Assembly: GCA_965222655.1 (NCBI GenBank)
Contig: CBDCUP010000018.1
Location: 558,001-622,000 of the forward strand
DNA: 64,000 nucleotides
Reading direction: 5' to 3'
From: CAUZIZ01 sp965222655
GTDB lineage: Bacteria; Acidobacteriota; UBA6911; RPQK01; JAJDTT01
The translations under genes and the position numbers were made by a program. Positions 44,482 through 54,231 of the stretch are shown here, piece by piece; position 1 is the stretch's first letter, and the number at the start of each line of letters is the position of its first letter. Below the pieces are notes generated by a model. That model saw only the letters and a list, made by a program, of their open reading frames with translations, had not been told where the DNA came from and did not search any database.

Positions 44482-45385
44482 GTGGCAGAGGGTGTGGAGA
44501 GCAAAGCGCCGCGATTCCTAGGTCATGAGGTGGGCAAAGCGGAGCAGGCCCTGATCCGGGAGATCGTGGGGACGTGTGGGGGTCTGAGCCGGATGGAACT
44601 GGCCGCCACCGTGTGCGAGTTGCTGGGGTGGAAGCGCCGCACGGGGTCGCTGAAAGCGCGGGAGTGCCGGGAGTTTCTGGAGAAGCTGGAGAGCCAGGGG
44701 GGGCTGGTGTTGCCCCCCAAGCGGCTGGGGCGGCCGCCGGGGAAAGCGACCGGGGGTACCGGTGACGGCGCGGGGAGAGCCGGGTCCCCGGCTGGTGGGC
44801 ACGGCCCGGGACCTGGGCGAGATTCAGCTGCAGCCGGTTCGGACGCCGGAGCAACGAGGGCTGTTCCGGGAGCTGGTGGGGCGCTACCACTATCTAGGCC
44901 ACCGGGTGCCGTTCGGGGCGCATCTGCGCTACCTGGTCTACGCCTCGGAGCCGGCGGGGCGGGTGGTGGCCTGCGTGCAGTTTTCGAGCGCGGCCTGGCG
45001 GATTGCGGCGCGCGACCGCTGGATCGGATGGGAGGCGGAGGCGCGGACGCGCCAGCTGGTGCACGTGGTCTCGAACAGTCGCTATTTAGTGTTGCCCTGG
45101 GTCCAGGTCAAGAACCTGGCGAGCCGGATCTTATCGCGGGCCGTGCGGCAGCTGGCGCTGGACTGGCCCCGGAGCTACGGGGTTGAGGTGTTTTTGGTGG
45201 AGACGTTGGTGGATCCGGAGCGCTACCGGGGCAGCTGCTATCGGGGGGCGAACTGGATCGAGCTGGGGAGCACGCGGGGCGGGAAGCGAGAGGATCGGCT
45301 GGCGCGGAGCGAGGCGGCAGCGCCGAAACGGGTGCTGGTGTATCCGCTGGTGGCGGAGGCGGCCCGACGCTTGCGGGAGGGCTAG
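44482..45385 (+). pseudogene. DUF4338 (Druantia DruA-like) passenger protein, frameshifted
   Basis: The first frame from GTG 44482 gives the N-terminal part, REIVGTCGGLSRMELAATVC and KARECREFLEKLE. From 44762 the following frame carries the DUF4338 core: RYHYLGHRVPFGAHLRYLVY, AARDRWIGW, VVSNSRYLVLPWVQVKNLAS and YRGANWIELG. The two parts are one family protein; the shift lies near 44740-44765, and a run of seven G lies at 44697-44703. It may be a mutation or a programmed shift. DUF4338 also occurs as DruA in the Druantia anti-phage system, but no other Druantia gene is here. Confidence 0.75.
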
Positions 45386-45388
45386 AAG

Positions 45389-46945
45389 TTGCGAGCGGTA
45401 GCCGCCCAGTTACAGCCCGAGGATGAGTTCGCGGCGGCGCGGGAGCAGTTTGCCCAGATGGAGGCCTTTCTGATGTCCGACGAGGCCCATAGGAAGACGC
45501 ACAGCGAGTTGGAGCGAGAGCTGGAGCAGCAGGGGCGGGAGCTGCTGCGACGGTTCTACCAGGCGCACCTGGAGCTGCGGGCTCCGGGTGAAGCGGCCGC
45601 TGCGGTGCGGGATTCGGAAGGGCAGGTGCGGCAACAGCGCCGGCGGCAGCAACGGGGGCTGGAAACGGTCTTTGGAGAGGTTCGGGTGGAGCGGCTCGGC
45701 TACGGGGGAGAGGGGCTCCAGAGCCTGCACCCACTGGATGCGGATCTGAACCTCCCGCCGGAGTTGTACTCGCACCAGGTGCGGCGGCGGGCGGCGGAGG
45801 AAGCCGCCGAGGGGTCGTTCGACAAAGTCGTGGAGGCGCTGTCGAAAACCACGGGGGCGCAGGTGGGCAAGCGTCAGGTGGAGGAGCTAGTGGGCCGTGC
45901 CGCCCAGGACTTCGATGCCTTCTATCAGGAGCGACAAGCGGGAGCGTTGGCTCCGAGCGAGTCGGGGTCGATCTTGGCGATCTCGGTGGACGGCAAAGGA
46001 GTGGTGCTGCGTCGTGAGGATCTGCGGGAGGCGACGCGGCAGCGGGCGGAAGCGAGCGAGCACAAGTTGCAGAAGCGGTTGAGCAAGGGCGAAAAGCGCC
46101 ACGCCAAGCGGATGGCAACGGTCGCGGCGGTGTACACCCTCGCGCCTCAGGTGCGGCGGCCGGAGGAGGTGATGCGGGTCCTGGCCCCGCAGCCGCAGCG
46201 GGAGGAAGGGAAGCGACCGCGGCCCCAGCACAAACGGCTGTGGGCGAGCTTGGAGAAGCGTCCCGAAGAGGTCATCGAGCAAGCCCTCGGAGAAGCCCGC
46301 TCGCGGGATCCCACGGGGCGCAAGAGTTGGGTGGTGCTGGTCGACGGCCATCGGAGTCAGCTGAAGACGCTGCTGCGGTGTTTGCACCGATCCGCCAGGG
46401 CGGCGCCCACGATCGTGCTGGACTTCATCCACGTGAGCGAGTACGTGTGGAAGGCCGGCATGGCTCTGCACGGGGAAGTCAACCCGAAGCTGGAGGGCTG
46501 GGTGGGCGAGCACCTACTGAGTATTCTGCGCGGGCGCAGTGGCTATGTGGCGGGCGGAATCCGTCGCAGTGCGACCCGTCGGGGCCTGGCGGGCAAGGCG
46601 CGCGAAGCGGTGGATCGCTGCGCCAACTATCTGCTCAAAAATGCGGAGTATCTGAAGTATGACACCTATCTGGCGAGGGGGTTCCCGATTGCCACCGGTG
46701 TCATCGAGGGGGCCTGCCGTTACCTGGTCAAAGATCGGATGGAGGTGACCGGGGCGCGCTGGTCTCTGGCGGGGGCTGAGGCGGTCTTACGCCTGCGTGC
46801 GCTGCAGGCCAGCGGAGACTTCGACGCCTATTGGCGCTTTCACGAGCGGCAGGAGTCGCTCAGAAACCATGCCGCGCGCTACGCGGACGGCGAGCTGGTC
46901 CCTGTGCGCGGCCCCACGCGCTCTCACCTGAAGCGGGTGAAGTAA
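45389..46945 (+). CDS. ISKra4-family transposase
   Basis: 518 residues from a TTG start, three bases after the passenger gene. Catalytic motifs: LAISVDGKGVVLR with the first aspartate, SWVVLVDGHRSQLKT with the second, and ATGVIEGACRYLVKDRMEVTG with the glutamate. The N-terminal coiled region (HSELERELEQQGRELLRR) and the C2 region VIEGACRY fit ISKra4. It appears complete. Confidence 0.9.
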   Translation: MRAVAAQLQPEDEFAAAREQFAQMEAFLMSDEAHRKTHSELERELEQQGRELLRRFYQAHLELRAPGEAAAAVRDSEGQVRQQRRRQQRGLETVFGEVRVERLGYGGEGLQSLHPLDADLNLPPELYSHQVRRRAAEEAAEGSFDKVVEALSKTTGAQVGKRQVEELVGRAAQDFDAFYQERQAGALAPSESGSILAISVDGKGVVLRREDLREATRQRAEASEHKLQKRLSKGEKRHAKRMATVAAVYTLAPQVRRPEEVMRVLAPQPQREEGKRPRPQHKRLWASLEKRPEEVIEQALGEARSRDPTGRKSWVVLVDGHRSQLKTLLRCLHRSARAAPTIVLDFIHVSEYVWKAGMALHGEVNPKLEGWVGEHLLSILRGRSGYVAGGIRRSATRRGLAGKAREAVDRCANYLLKNAEYLKYDTYLARGFPIATGVIEGACRYLVKDRMEVTGARWSLAGAEAVLRLRALQASGDFDAYWRFHERQESLRNHAARYADGELVPVRGPTRSHLKRVK

Positions 46946-48299
46946 GAAGATCCAGAAGTCCAATCGGTCGGTCTTCCGTGTCAGATTGTTCTGCCCCACC
47001 CAACTACCCAACCCCAAAATGCCTTCGCCGCTCCCATAGTAAGAGAGGTCCATCTTGCGTTCGACGGCACCAGAATCGCCTGTTCTAAAAGAGCCGCACC
47101 CAATCGATTTTTCTCTGTTGGGTGCTCTGCCGCAATCTACTGCCGGCAGGGCGCTGGAAAAACTTCTCCTAAAACACTACCGAGTGGTGCAAAAGGAGAT
47201 GTCGGAGGACAGTGCACCACCCCAGGGCACAGTCATTCTGGGCGAATGGGAGCGTCTATCGAAAGCCATTAGCGTGACCTCTCAAGATGACGGGATTCTG
47301 ATATTGAATCCCGAAAACCGCGTCCAGATGATTGCCCAGAATTGCATCGAGACACGCGATGGTCTCAAGTGTGAGGACTTTTGGCAGAGCCCAGAGCTCG
47401 GGCCAAGCCCGATACGGGAATTGGTTGAACAGGTATCTGAGAAGCAGAAAAAATACGCCAGCGAAGGTCTGAACCTGGATTATGATTTTTCCCAAGTGGC
47501 CCTTCTACCCATTCCTCGCTGGGAATGGATAAGGGAACCGGGGACAGGCCGTGCCTCCTATGTGGTCCATCTCGTGACTGCGGTACCGAAAAAGGTGTTC
47601 GCTCCGGCGCCTCCTCCTCGGGCCAACACATCTACGGAAAACGGGGAGAGTTCGAAGCCCCCACTTCCCCTTCGGGCGAGTGCCCTGGTCTCCAGGCTCG
47701 ATCAGGTTCACTGGAACAAAGCGGTGAGTCTGATTCAAGCGAGATCCCGTTCCTCAAAAGGAGCGAACGTCGTTCCGGCACGAGTGTTCGACAGCATCTT
47801 GGAGGGAGCAGGAACCTTCGATAAGCATTTCGAGGCAGATTGTGCTGAGTTTTGGGAGTCTGTTTATCAAAGAATTTTTGAATTGGAGGGCGCCTATCTA
47901 AAGAGAGGCCTCGAGTCTGAGTTCACAACTCCCCTGGTTGAGATCCACAATCAGGCGATCGAAAACAAGGTCAGCTCTCCTGAAGATCTTACCAAGCTGG
48001 TATCGCAAGACCTCAGCCTTTACAAGCTGATACGGCGGTTCTCGAAGGAAGAAGTAGGCGTTCAAAATGGCGATCTCCATCTGGAGAACTTGCCCAGCGG
48101 AGAGTACGAGCTTCAAGCTTTTCATGAAGCCGGTGGGGAGGGCAAACTTCAGTTCTTTCGAATTCTCTTCAGGTACGAGAGGGGAATTACTACGTATCCA
48201 CAGCTGTCGATCCAAGCAGAATAGAGTCGAAGGCTCAACTTCGACCAACTAACAGGGAAAGCTAGTGCAGTGATGCCACCCGTGGCAAAAGGTTGTCCT

Positions 48300-48493
48300 A
48301 TGTTTAGATGGAGTTTCAGCATCTGGCTCCTATCCTCTTGCCTCCAGCTTGCCGTTCTCGCGGCAGGGGGGAATCAAGTGGAACGCTGCGACCCCGAAGT
48401 CACCAAGCGAAAAGCTGTGTACTTAGTGGGCGACCATGCTGGGAGCATTCTGGCGAAACTCGACCCTCCGATGGGTGGTGCACTGTTTAGCTT
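48300..48493 (+). pseudogene. Exported protein, 5' fragment cut by ISNCY copy B
   Basis: About 64 codons from the ATG at 48300 with a signal peptide (WSFSIWLLSSCLQLAVLAAGG), then RCDPEVTKRKAVYLVGDHAG. The frame runs into the IS at 48494 and no continuation is found on the far side or next to IS copy A, so the 3' part has been lost. A start at ATG 48273 is also possible. Last gene of the PilZ cluster. Confidence 0.7.
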
Positions 48494-50172
48494 GTGCCCG
48501 TCCGGAAACCGGGGTTCCCAGAACTGTAATCTGTTGAATCGGAACCACTTTTTATACCTGAGACTGCTGACAGACCGACTCGACCCAGCTCGATCCAGAG
48601 CGAGGACGAGCGAGCGAGGGCGCACGGGCCAAAAAACACCGGTTCGGCGCAGACCTCTCCCTGAGTCGGAGCCACAAGGCAGTACGGTCAGCCACAAAAG
48701 ACTACAACAGGAGTCGGGCCAGGACGACCAGGTTATAGGTCAGGACGCTGGCATGGACGTAGCTTTGAAAGTGAGGCCAGCCTTTCCAGGTACAGCGGTG
48801 GAGACCAAAGGTGTGCTTGAGGGTCCCAATGCACCCCTCGATCCCGGCCCGGAAGCGTTTGAGCTGTTTGTAGACCCAACTGGAACGCACCATGCTCTCG
48901 ACCGTCAACCCACACTTTTTGGAAAAGGCCACGTCCTGTACCCCCTGCTCTTTGGCCCAGCTCAGGTTGGCCGCCGAGGCAAAACCGCCATCCCAGGCGC
49001 TCTGGCGCGGGACCTTCCCGTACAGCTGTCGATGACGCTCTAAGAAGGGTTGCACATAGTTGCTATCGGCTGGATTCCCGCGTTCCACCACACAATCCAG
49101 GATCAGCGACGAGGCCCCCGTGCTGACAAACACTTTGTGGCCGAAAACCGTTTCCCGAGGGCTCTTCTTGATAATATCGGTGTGCTCTTCGAAGAGGGAA
49201 CAGATCTTCTCCTGGGCCGCGACGGCCTCGCCCGAAAGGACCCGTCGTTGAGTCTGCTCGATGACTTGGTGCAACAGCTCCAGATAGTGGGCCAGTTGCG
49301 CCGCCCCGGCCAGACTGAGGGGATCGCTCCACTGCGCCGACGCGGCCAGCGCCTGCTCGGCATAGTGGGCCGTCTTGGACGCCACCTTGATCAGATCGCG
49401 GTAACTCTCCAGGCGCTTCTTGCCGCGGCGGTTGCGGATGTTCAGGACGCGCCGCTTGGCCCGTCGCGTGTGATCGACGAAGCCGATCCCTTCCCAGTCC
49501 CGCAGCCGCCCCAGCCACCGGGTGACGACTCGAATGCCGTCGTCCAACAGCTCACTGTCGAGCGGATAGTGGACGTTGGTCTGGACCGCCGTGGCATCGA
49601 CCCGAATCCGTTGGCCTTTTTCCAGACCCCGAGCCTGCGCCCAGCGCACCAAGTGGTCGTTGATCGCCTTCCATGTCCCCGGCTCAATCTTCCCCAGGTT
49701 CTCCGCCAGGGTGGCTTTGCTGATCGACGCCCCATAGGGCAAGCGACAGAACCTCTGACAGCTTTGCGAATCCACCAGATGAAACTCCAGCTTGCGATAG
49801 CTGAACTGATGCAGCTGTTTGATGACGGCACAACGCAGCACCTGCTCGGCCGTCAAACCGGGGGCGCCGACACTGGAATCGACCCTGTCAGAGAGATCTT
49901 GTACTATCAGCTCCAGCGTCTGGGGATTGTCGTCCAGGATGCGCGAGATCAGCTTCAATTCATTGGCCAGTTGGTGATCGGGCCATGGTGGGGAAAGGGG
50001 GCGTTGTTTTTCACGCTTTTGACGCATCTTCGAACTCCTGAAATCGTCCTAAGTCGTTTCAGTCTAATTGTTTACACCAGATAGTCTAGCAAACGACCCT
50101 GACAATTTCGGAGCTTGAAAAAGCCCTCTTTCCCCTTCCTTATCAATTACTTACGGATTTCCGGACGGGCAC
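48494..50172 (-). mobile_element. ISNCY (ISDol1-like) insertion sequence, copy B
   Basis: 1679 bp with the same inverted ends as copy A but in opposite orientation. It is followed directly by a 5'-truncated PQQ dehydrogenase. Both adjacent host genes are broken here, so a deletion accompanied insertion or recombination. Confidence 0.9.
48702..50027 (-). CDS. ISNCY-family DDE transposase, copy B
   Basis: 441 residues, matching copy A except for H22N and V27L. All three acidic motifs (RVDATAVQTN, AWDGGFAS, GIEGCIGTL) are present. The near identity over the full IS shows recent duplication and gives 1.7 kb of homology for recombination with copy A. Confidence 0.92.
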   Translation of the reverse strand: MRQKREKQRPLSPPWPDHQLANELKLISRILDDNPQTLELIVQDLSDRVDSSVGAPGLTAEQVLRCAVIKQLHQFSYRKLEFHLVDSQSCQRFCRLPYGASISKATLAENLGKIEPGTWKAINDHLVRWAQARGLEKGQRIRVDATAVQTNVHYPLDSELLDDGIRVVTRWLGRLRDWEGIGFVDHTRRAKRRVLNIRNRRGKKRLESYRDLIKVASKTAHYAEQALAASAQWSDPLSLAGAAQLAHYLELLHQVIEQTQRRVLSGEAVAAQEKICSLFEEHTDIIKKSPRETVFGHKVFVSTGASSLILDCVVERGNPADSNYVQPFLERHRQLYGKVPRQSAWDGGFASAANLSWAKEQGVQDVAFSKKCGLTVESMVRSSWVYKQLKRFRAGIEGCIGTLKHTFGLHRCTWKGWPHFQSYVHASVLTYNLVVLARLLL

Positions 50173-51587
50173 TAGTTAACTACCAGTGGCGCGGAGTTCC
50201 GCTCGTCGTGGGAGATGTGGTGGTCATCGGATCCTCGGTGAGAGGAGCCGCCGGCGACGTGCGCGCCTACGACGTACGGACCGGCAAGCTTCGGTGGACC
50301 TTTCGCGTGATCCCGCGGTCGGACGACTTCGGCAGCGAGACGTGGCTCGAGGACTCATGGAAGGGCATGCAAGCCGGTGAAGCGGACGTCTGGTCAATGG
50401 CCAGCGCGGATGAAGAACTCGGCCTGGTGTATCTGCCGACGAGCGCCGCCGCGAATAACATGTACGGCGGTCACCGGCCTGGTGCCAATCTCTTCTCCAC
50501 AAGCATCGTCTGTGTTCGGGCCGACACGGGCGAGCGCGTCTGGCACTTCCAGACCGTTCATCATGACATCTTTGATTATGATAACCCCACGCCGCCGATC
50601 CTGGTCGACATAACGGTCAACGGCAAGCCGATCAAGGCGCTCGTACAGCTCACCAAACAGGCCAGGGCGTTCGTGTTGGACCGGGTGACCGGCGCCCCCG
50701 TCTGGCCGATCGAGGAGCGGCCCGTGCCTCGATCGACTGCGCCAGGTGAATGGACCTCTCCGACGCAGCCGTTCCCGACCAAACCGGCACCCTACGAACA
50801 GCAGGGGATCACCACCGACGATTTAATTGATTTCACGCCTGAGCTGCGCGCCGAAGCCCTGGAAATTGCAAAGCAGTATGTGCTGGGGCCGATCTTCACG
50901 CCCCCGTCGCTCGGGGGCGAGGGCCCGGACGAGATGAAGGGCACCCTGATGGTGCCGGGGCATGTGGGCGGCACCAACTGGGGCGGGGGGGGATTCGATC
51001 CGGAGACCGGGATGTTGTACGCACCGTCGAGAACAGGTGCGTTCTTTGTCGGCCTGACCCCCGTTGAGGAGACTAATGAGCGCTATCGTGGCCAGCGCTA
51101 CCGTGGCGTTCGCGGGCCCATCGCGGGTCCCCGCGGGCTGCCCCTGACCAAACCCCCGTATGGCCGGATCATAGCCATTGATCTGAACACGGGCGACCAT
51201 GTGTGGATGGTACCGAACGGCGATGGGCCGCGCGATCATCCGGCCCTGAAGCACTTGAATCTTCCGCCATTAGGTCAGCCCGGCCAAGGCATGACCCTCG
51301 TGACCAAAACATTGCTGTTCGTGAGTGAGGGCGACCCGATCATGTGCGATTCAGAACTTGTTTCGACTGGGTCGCCGACGCTGACACCGCCGGGGAGCGG
51401 AGCCAGTGCAGGCCGGAAGGTCCGGGCTTTTGACAAAGCGTCCGGGGCAGTCCTGTGGGAAACCGAGTGGCCCGCCGGCACCAATGGTTCACTGATGACC
51501 TACCTACACAACGGCAAGCAATACATCGTGATGCCGATCGGTTCGAGGACTCACGCCGGCGAGTGGGTGGCGTTAAGCATGCCTTAG
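50173..51587 (+). pseudogene. PQQ-dependent dehydrogenase, 5'-truncated by IS copy B
   Basis: The frame runs through the IS end but real homology begins at PLVVGDVVVIGSSVRG. Membrane-type glucose or alcohol dehydrogenase features follow: DVRAYDVRTGKLRWTF propeller repeats, WSMASADEELGLVYLPT, FQTVHHDIFDYDNPTPPILV and GGTNWGGGGFDPETGMLY. These are the W-motif blades of quinoprotein propellers. Roughly the first 150-200 residues, including the signal peptide, are missing, so the protein could not be exported. GC content and style differ little from the surroundings. Confidence 0.82.
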
Positions 51588-51687
51588 TACACGGCGAATA
51601 GAACAATTATGCATCTCAAAATCGAGAAAATCTGGCCTCGATTCCCCGCTTTCTCGCTACGATCATTTCTACCGCGCAGACTCCTAG

Positions 51688-51807
51688 CCAGGCAGTGCAG
51701 TTGAGTATCTGTTTCACGACGATGTCCGGATTGATGTCACCGCAGTTGATTTCCCGAGCAGTGGTCATGAGTTCGCGGTCGAATTAACAGTCAAGGCAAA
51801 GGACTAA
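51688..51807 (+). pseudogene. C-terminal fragment of an unknown gene
   Basis: A 40-codon frame after an in-frame TAG (51685-51687) reads FHDDVRIDVTAVDFPSSGHE and AVELTVKAKD, then TAA four bases before the next start. The smooth coding style and close spacing suggest the 3' end of the gene that once preceded the next one. No family recognised. Confidence 0.4.
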
Positions 51808-51810
51808 ACT

Positions 51811-52719
51811 ATGTCCGAACACATCACACACATAGCCGTCTATGAAGATCTGGCACGGATTGCTCTCAGTATTCCGGAAATATGCGATCCATTTAAAACA
51901 TGTATCCAAAACCATTACGACAGTGGGCTTTTGGGAAGTGCTTCCCGAGGCAATAGTGACTATGCCGTACCAATTCTGGAAAAATACAAAGACGAATGGG
52001 ATTCAGCTCACACCGATCGCGAGGTGCAGATCACAATTGCTTATGCAATTGGCTGGCTGGCCCATCGTGCAGCTGACACGGGATTCAGTTTGGCTTTTGA
52101 AGCAGCGGAAGCTGATCCGAACCCCCTGTATACAAGTGGCAATTGCCGGGTTTACCAGGATGCCATGACCTTCAGGAAAGTGTATGACGGTGGCAAGCAG
52201 CCTTCCTTGTCGCCGAAGGAGAGTTTTTCTCAAGCTACCTTTGATTACAATATGCGGTCTCATCCTGCGAGCGGTAGCATTGATATCGCAATAACCGAGC
52301 CTCTTCTTACCCGCATGTGGCAGGCAGACATGATCAAGAAGCATCTGTTTCTCGAACAGGAGGACGACTTTGGCCTCTGGGTCGATACTTTCGTTGAACG
52401 TTATCAGGCCTTGACGGAAGATGTCAGAAGATTCGAAGAGGCGTACAACAATCCCGATCCTGAACTGACCAGGCGCTACTATGACCAGGATAATTATTAC
52501 GATGACTCCGACGACATAATTCGCTATGTGCGCGCAATCCAAAAGGGTCAAGAACCTGGCCTGGATCTGAAGAACTCTGTGGAAAAAGCAAAGGACCAGA
52601 GCCTTTATGCACAGGTACTCAGGCTGGGATATTTCTATCTCAAAGGTGCGAGTGATTATTTTACAGGCGACATTGAGAAAATGACCTTGTTGGCAATCTT
52701 AGAAAAACGAGTTTCATGA
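51811..52719 (+). CDS. Zinc-dependent phospholipase C-like helical protein
   Basis: 302 residues in visibly AT-richer DNA. HITHIAVYEDLARI at the N-terminus and AYAIGWLAHRAADTGFSLA near residue 95 resemble the histidine helices of the zinc-dependent phospholipase C-like group, where such proteins pair with a secreted partner. There is no signal peptide. Most of the C-terminal half is helical with an acidic segment (YYDQDNYYDDSDD). It overlaps the next gene by four bases (ATGA). Family call is tentative. Confidence 0.5.
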   Translation: MSEHITHIAVYEDLARIALSIPEICDPFKTCIQNHYDSGLLGSASRGNSDYAVPILEKYKDEWDSAHTDREVQITIAYAIGWLAHRAADTGFSLAFEAAEADPNPLYTSGNCRVYQDAMTFRKVYDGGKQPSLSPKESFSQATFDYNMRSHPASGSIDIAITEPLLTRMWQADMIKKHLFLEQEDDFGLWVDTFVERYQALTEDVRRFEEAYNNPDPELTRRYYDQDNYYDDSDDIIRYVRAIQKGQEPGLDLKNSVEKAKDQSLYAQVLRLGYFYLKGASDYFTGDIEKMTLLAILEKRVS

Positions 52720-53964
52720 AAATGTTGGACAGAAGAGATTTCCTGAGAACGCTGGCTGTCAGCAGTGCAGGCTCAGCCTTTCTTACAAATTTATTGTTGG
52801 CAGAGAATCTGAGAGTTCATGGCCTCCAGGTATCGCCACGAAACAGACTCACGTCTTTTGCTTTACTGGACGATGTTGTCGAGCTGGCAATGACTTCGAG
52901 TCTTGTACCTGCAAACACCAGAGGATACGTTGACTCGGCTTTGCAGCTTGCGATTCCTGGAAATCTCTCACGCATGGGTTGGTTGGTTCGAGCCTCTGAG
53001 CAACAGGTAACAAACGTCATCAAGAGAGAAAAATCCAAAGCTGAAAAAATGGGGTCATCCGGTAAATGGGGAGGTGGGGACGTGGTTGGCACCTTCCGGA
53101 TCCCAAATCTGCTCCCCGTTCGCTTGTCCATATAGTCGGCTGCAGTAGCAGAGGCCGTGGGAACTGTGGAAAACTCCGAGCGACATCGAACCGGGCCAGC
53201 AAGCCCGTGATACGGAGTTTTCCAAGCGCTGTGCGAACGGTGGAAAAACAACTGCGAGCACTTGCCAGTTCTCCTCCAGAACTACTTGTTTTTCCACGGT
53301 TTGCATAGTGCGTCAGTTTCCATGGCCTGCCTTTGACTGGCGGCACCTCCCCATTTACCGGATGAACCAAAAAATGTGGGCTGAGATGAGCAGGGAAGAT
53401 TTGAGCGTACGAAGAAGCCAAGTTCTGGAAGAACAGGTCAAGATTGAGCGTAAAGTGGCTTTAATGATGGGCTGGTTTATGTCCAAAGGGATTCGTGAAA
53501 TTCTGGAACCGGTCTGGTCAGCAGCAGGTGATTCAGCCGGGGAGATGGCTGTATATCAGGATATGTTTGTACTAAAACAACTAGCTGAGAAATCGCCCAC
53601 AGAATCTATCGAGGATATTGAGGGTCTTTTTTTGCAAGTGCATCCGCGCATGATCACCCGTATCCATACTTTCATACCGGATCATGATGATGCCGAAAAC
53701 TGGACAATACGAATAACCGATTGGCGTGATGAAGTTAAGCTTTTAATTGAGCGTTATGCCCGGGCTTATGTTGAACCTGAAGGCAATAAGATTAACAGAT
53801 ACGTGCACAACCTGGAATTCTATGATCCTGATGATGCTGTGATCAGAGCAGCACGGAAGCACCGCAGAATAAATCTATCGGCTATGGCTGATTCCAAAAG
53901 TCTGTATGCCCAAGCGCTCGTCAAGGGGGTTGAAGGATTAATCCAAGGAAGCAAGTATCTCTGA
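52716..53964 (+). pseudogene. Tat-secreted protein split by MITE copy 3
   Basis: The N-terminus has a twin-arginine signal (RRDFLRTLAVSS). Deleting the 317-bp MITE and one 8-bp duplication leaves 924 bases, exactly 308 codons, joined as KAEKMWAEMSRED in frame. The restored 307-residue protein is helical, with VERKV-like and LIERYARAYVEPEGNK segments, and has no recognised family. Today the frame ends in MITE sequence after about 110 host residues. It is coupled to the previous gene and probably works with it outside the inner membrane. Confidence 0.85.
53052..53368 (-). mobile_element. MITE copy 3 (317 bp)
   Basis: Same ends and internal hairpins as copies 1 and 2 but inverted. The target AAAAAATG is duplicated at 53044-53051 and 53369-53376. 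It interrupts a coding sequence. Confidence 0.92.
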
Positions 53965-54231
53965 AAACAACACCAGAGAACGGGTGATCGCAATCGAACG
54001 GCCGCAAACGGCGGTGGATTCAACCGATCGACGCAACACTTGCGCGGAGGAAGAAGGCGAAGCGTAAACGGTTGAAACCAAAGAGAAAGCGGCGAGGACG
54101 CCTGGCTCCCATGTGCATGCCATTGAGGTACAACGAGTTACGCGGTTGCGATTCGGGCCATCAAACGGCTTGCCTCCTCCGACGCTGACGCGTTCTAGCT
54201 GAACGGCTTAATACGGGTGTTGCGTTGACCG
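53965..54231. other. Gene-free stretch with a repeat-head fragment
   Basis: Holds one head of the dispersed repeat (53982-54025, TGATCGCAATCGAACGGCCG). No coding frame recognised otherwise. Confidence 0.4.

Larger units (their letters stand above)
44212..47101 (+). mobile_element. ISKra4-family element with DruA-like passenger
   Basis: 2890 bp. Inverted ends are GGGTGCGGCTCTTTTAGA (44212-44229, 47084-47101), flanked by the 9-bp duplication AATCGATTT (44203-44211, 47102-47110). It carries a frameshifted DUF4338 gene and a complete transposase on the same strand. The interior is far more GC-rich than the host genes around it. Confidence 0.9.
44090..48224 (+). pseudogene. Exported protein split by an ISKra4 element
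   Basis: The 5' part (44090-44211) encodes a signal peptide (LHLSALGLVLTMSASLQGAQ). The 3' part resumes at 47111. Removing the 2890-bp element and one copy of the 9-bp target AATCGATTT gives 1236 bases, exactly 412 codons, with the junction PIDFSLLGALP in frame. The 411-residue product is alpha-beta with a proline-rich linker (APAPPPRA) around residue 210. No family recognised. The current 3' fragment starts with IS-derived codons and would lack a signal peptide. Its start overlaps the previous gene, so it is part of the same operon. Confidence 0.85.

Noticed and set aside
44482..45385. A Druantia anti-phage system
   Set aside because: Only the DUF4338 protein is present, inside an IS and frameshifted; no DruB-E or helicase gene is present.
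45108..46118. A 336-codon proline-rich frame on the minus strand
   Set aside because: It lies wholly opposite the ISKra4 passenger and transposase genes; the very GC-rich DNA creates a long open shadow frame.
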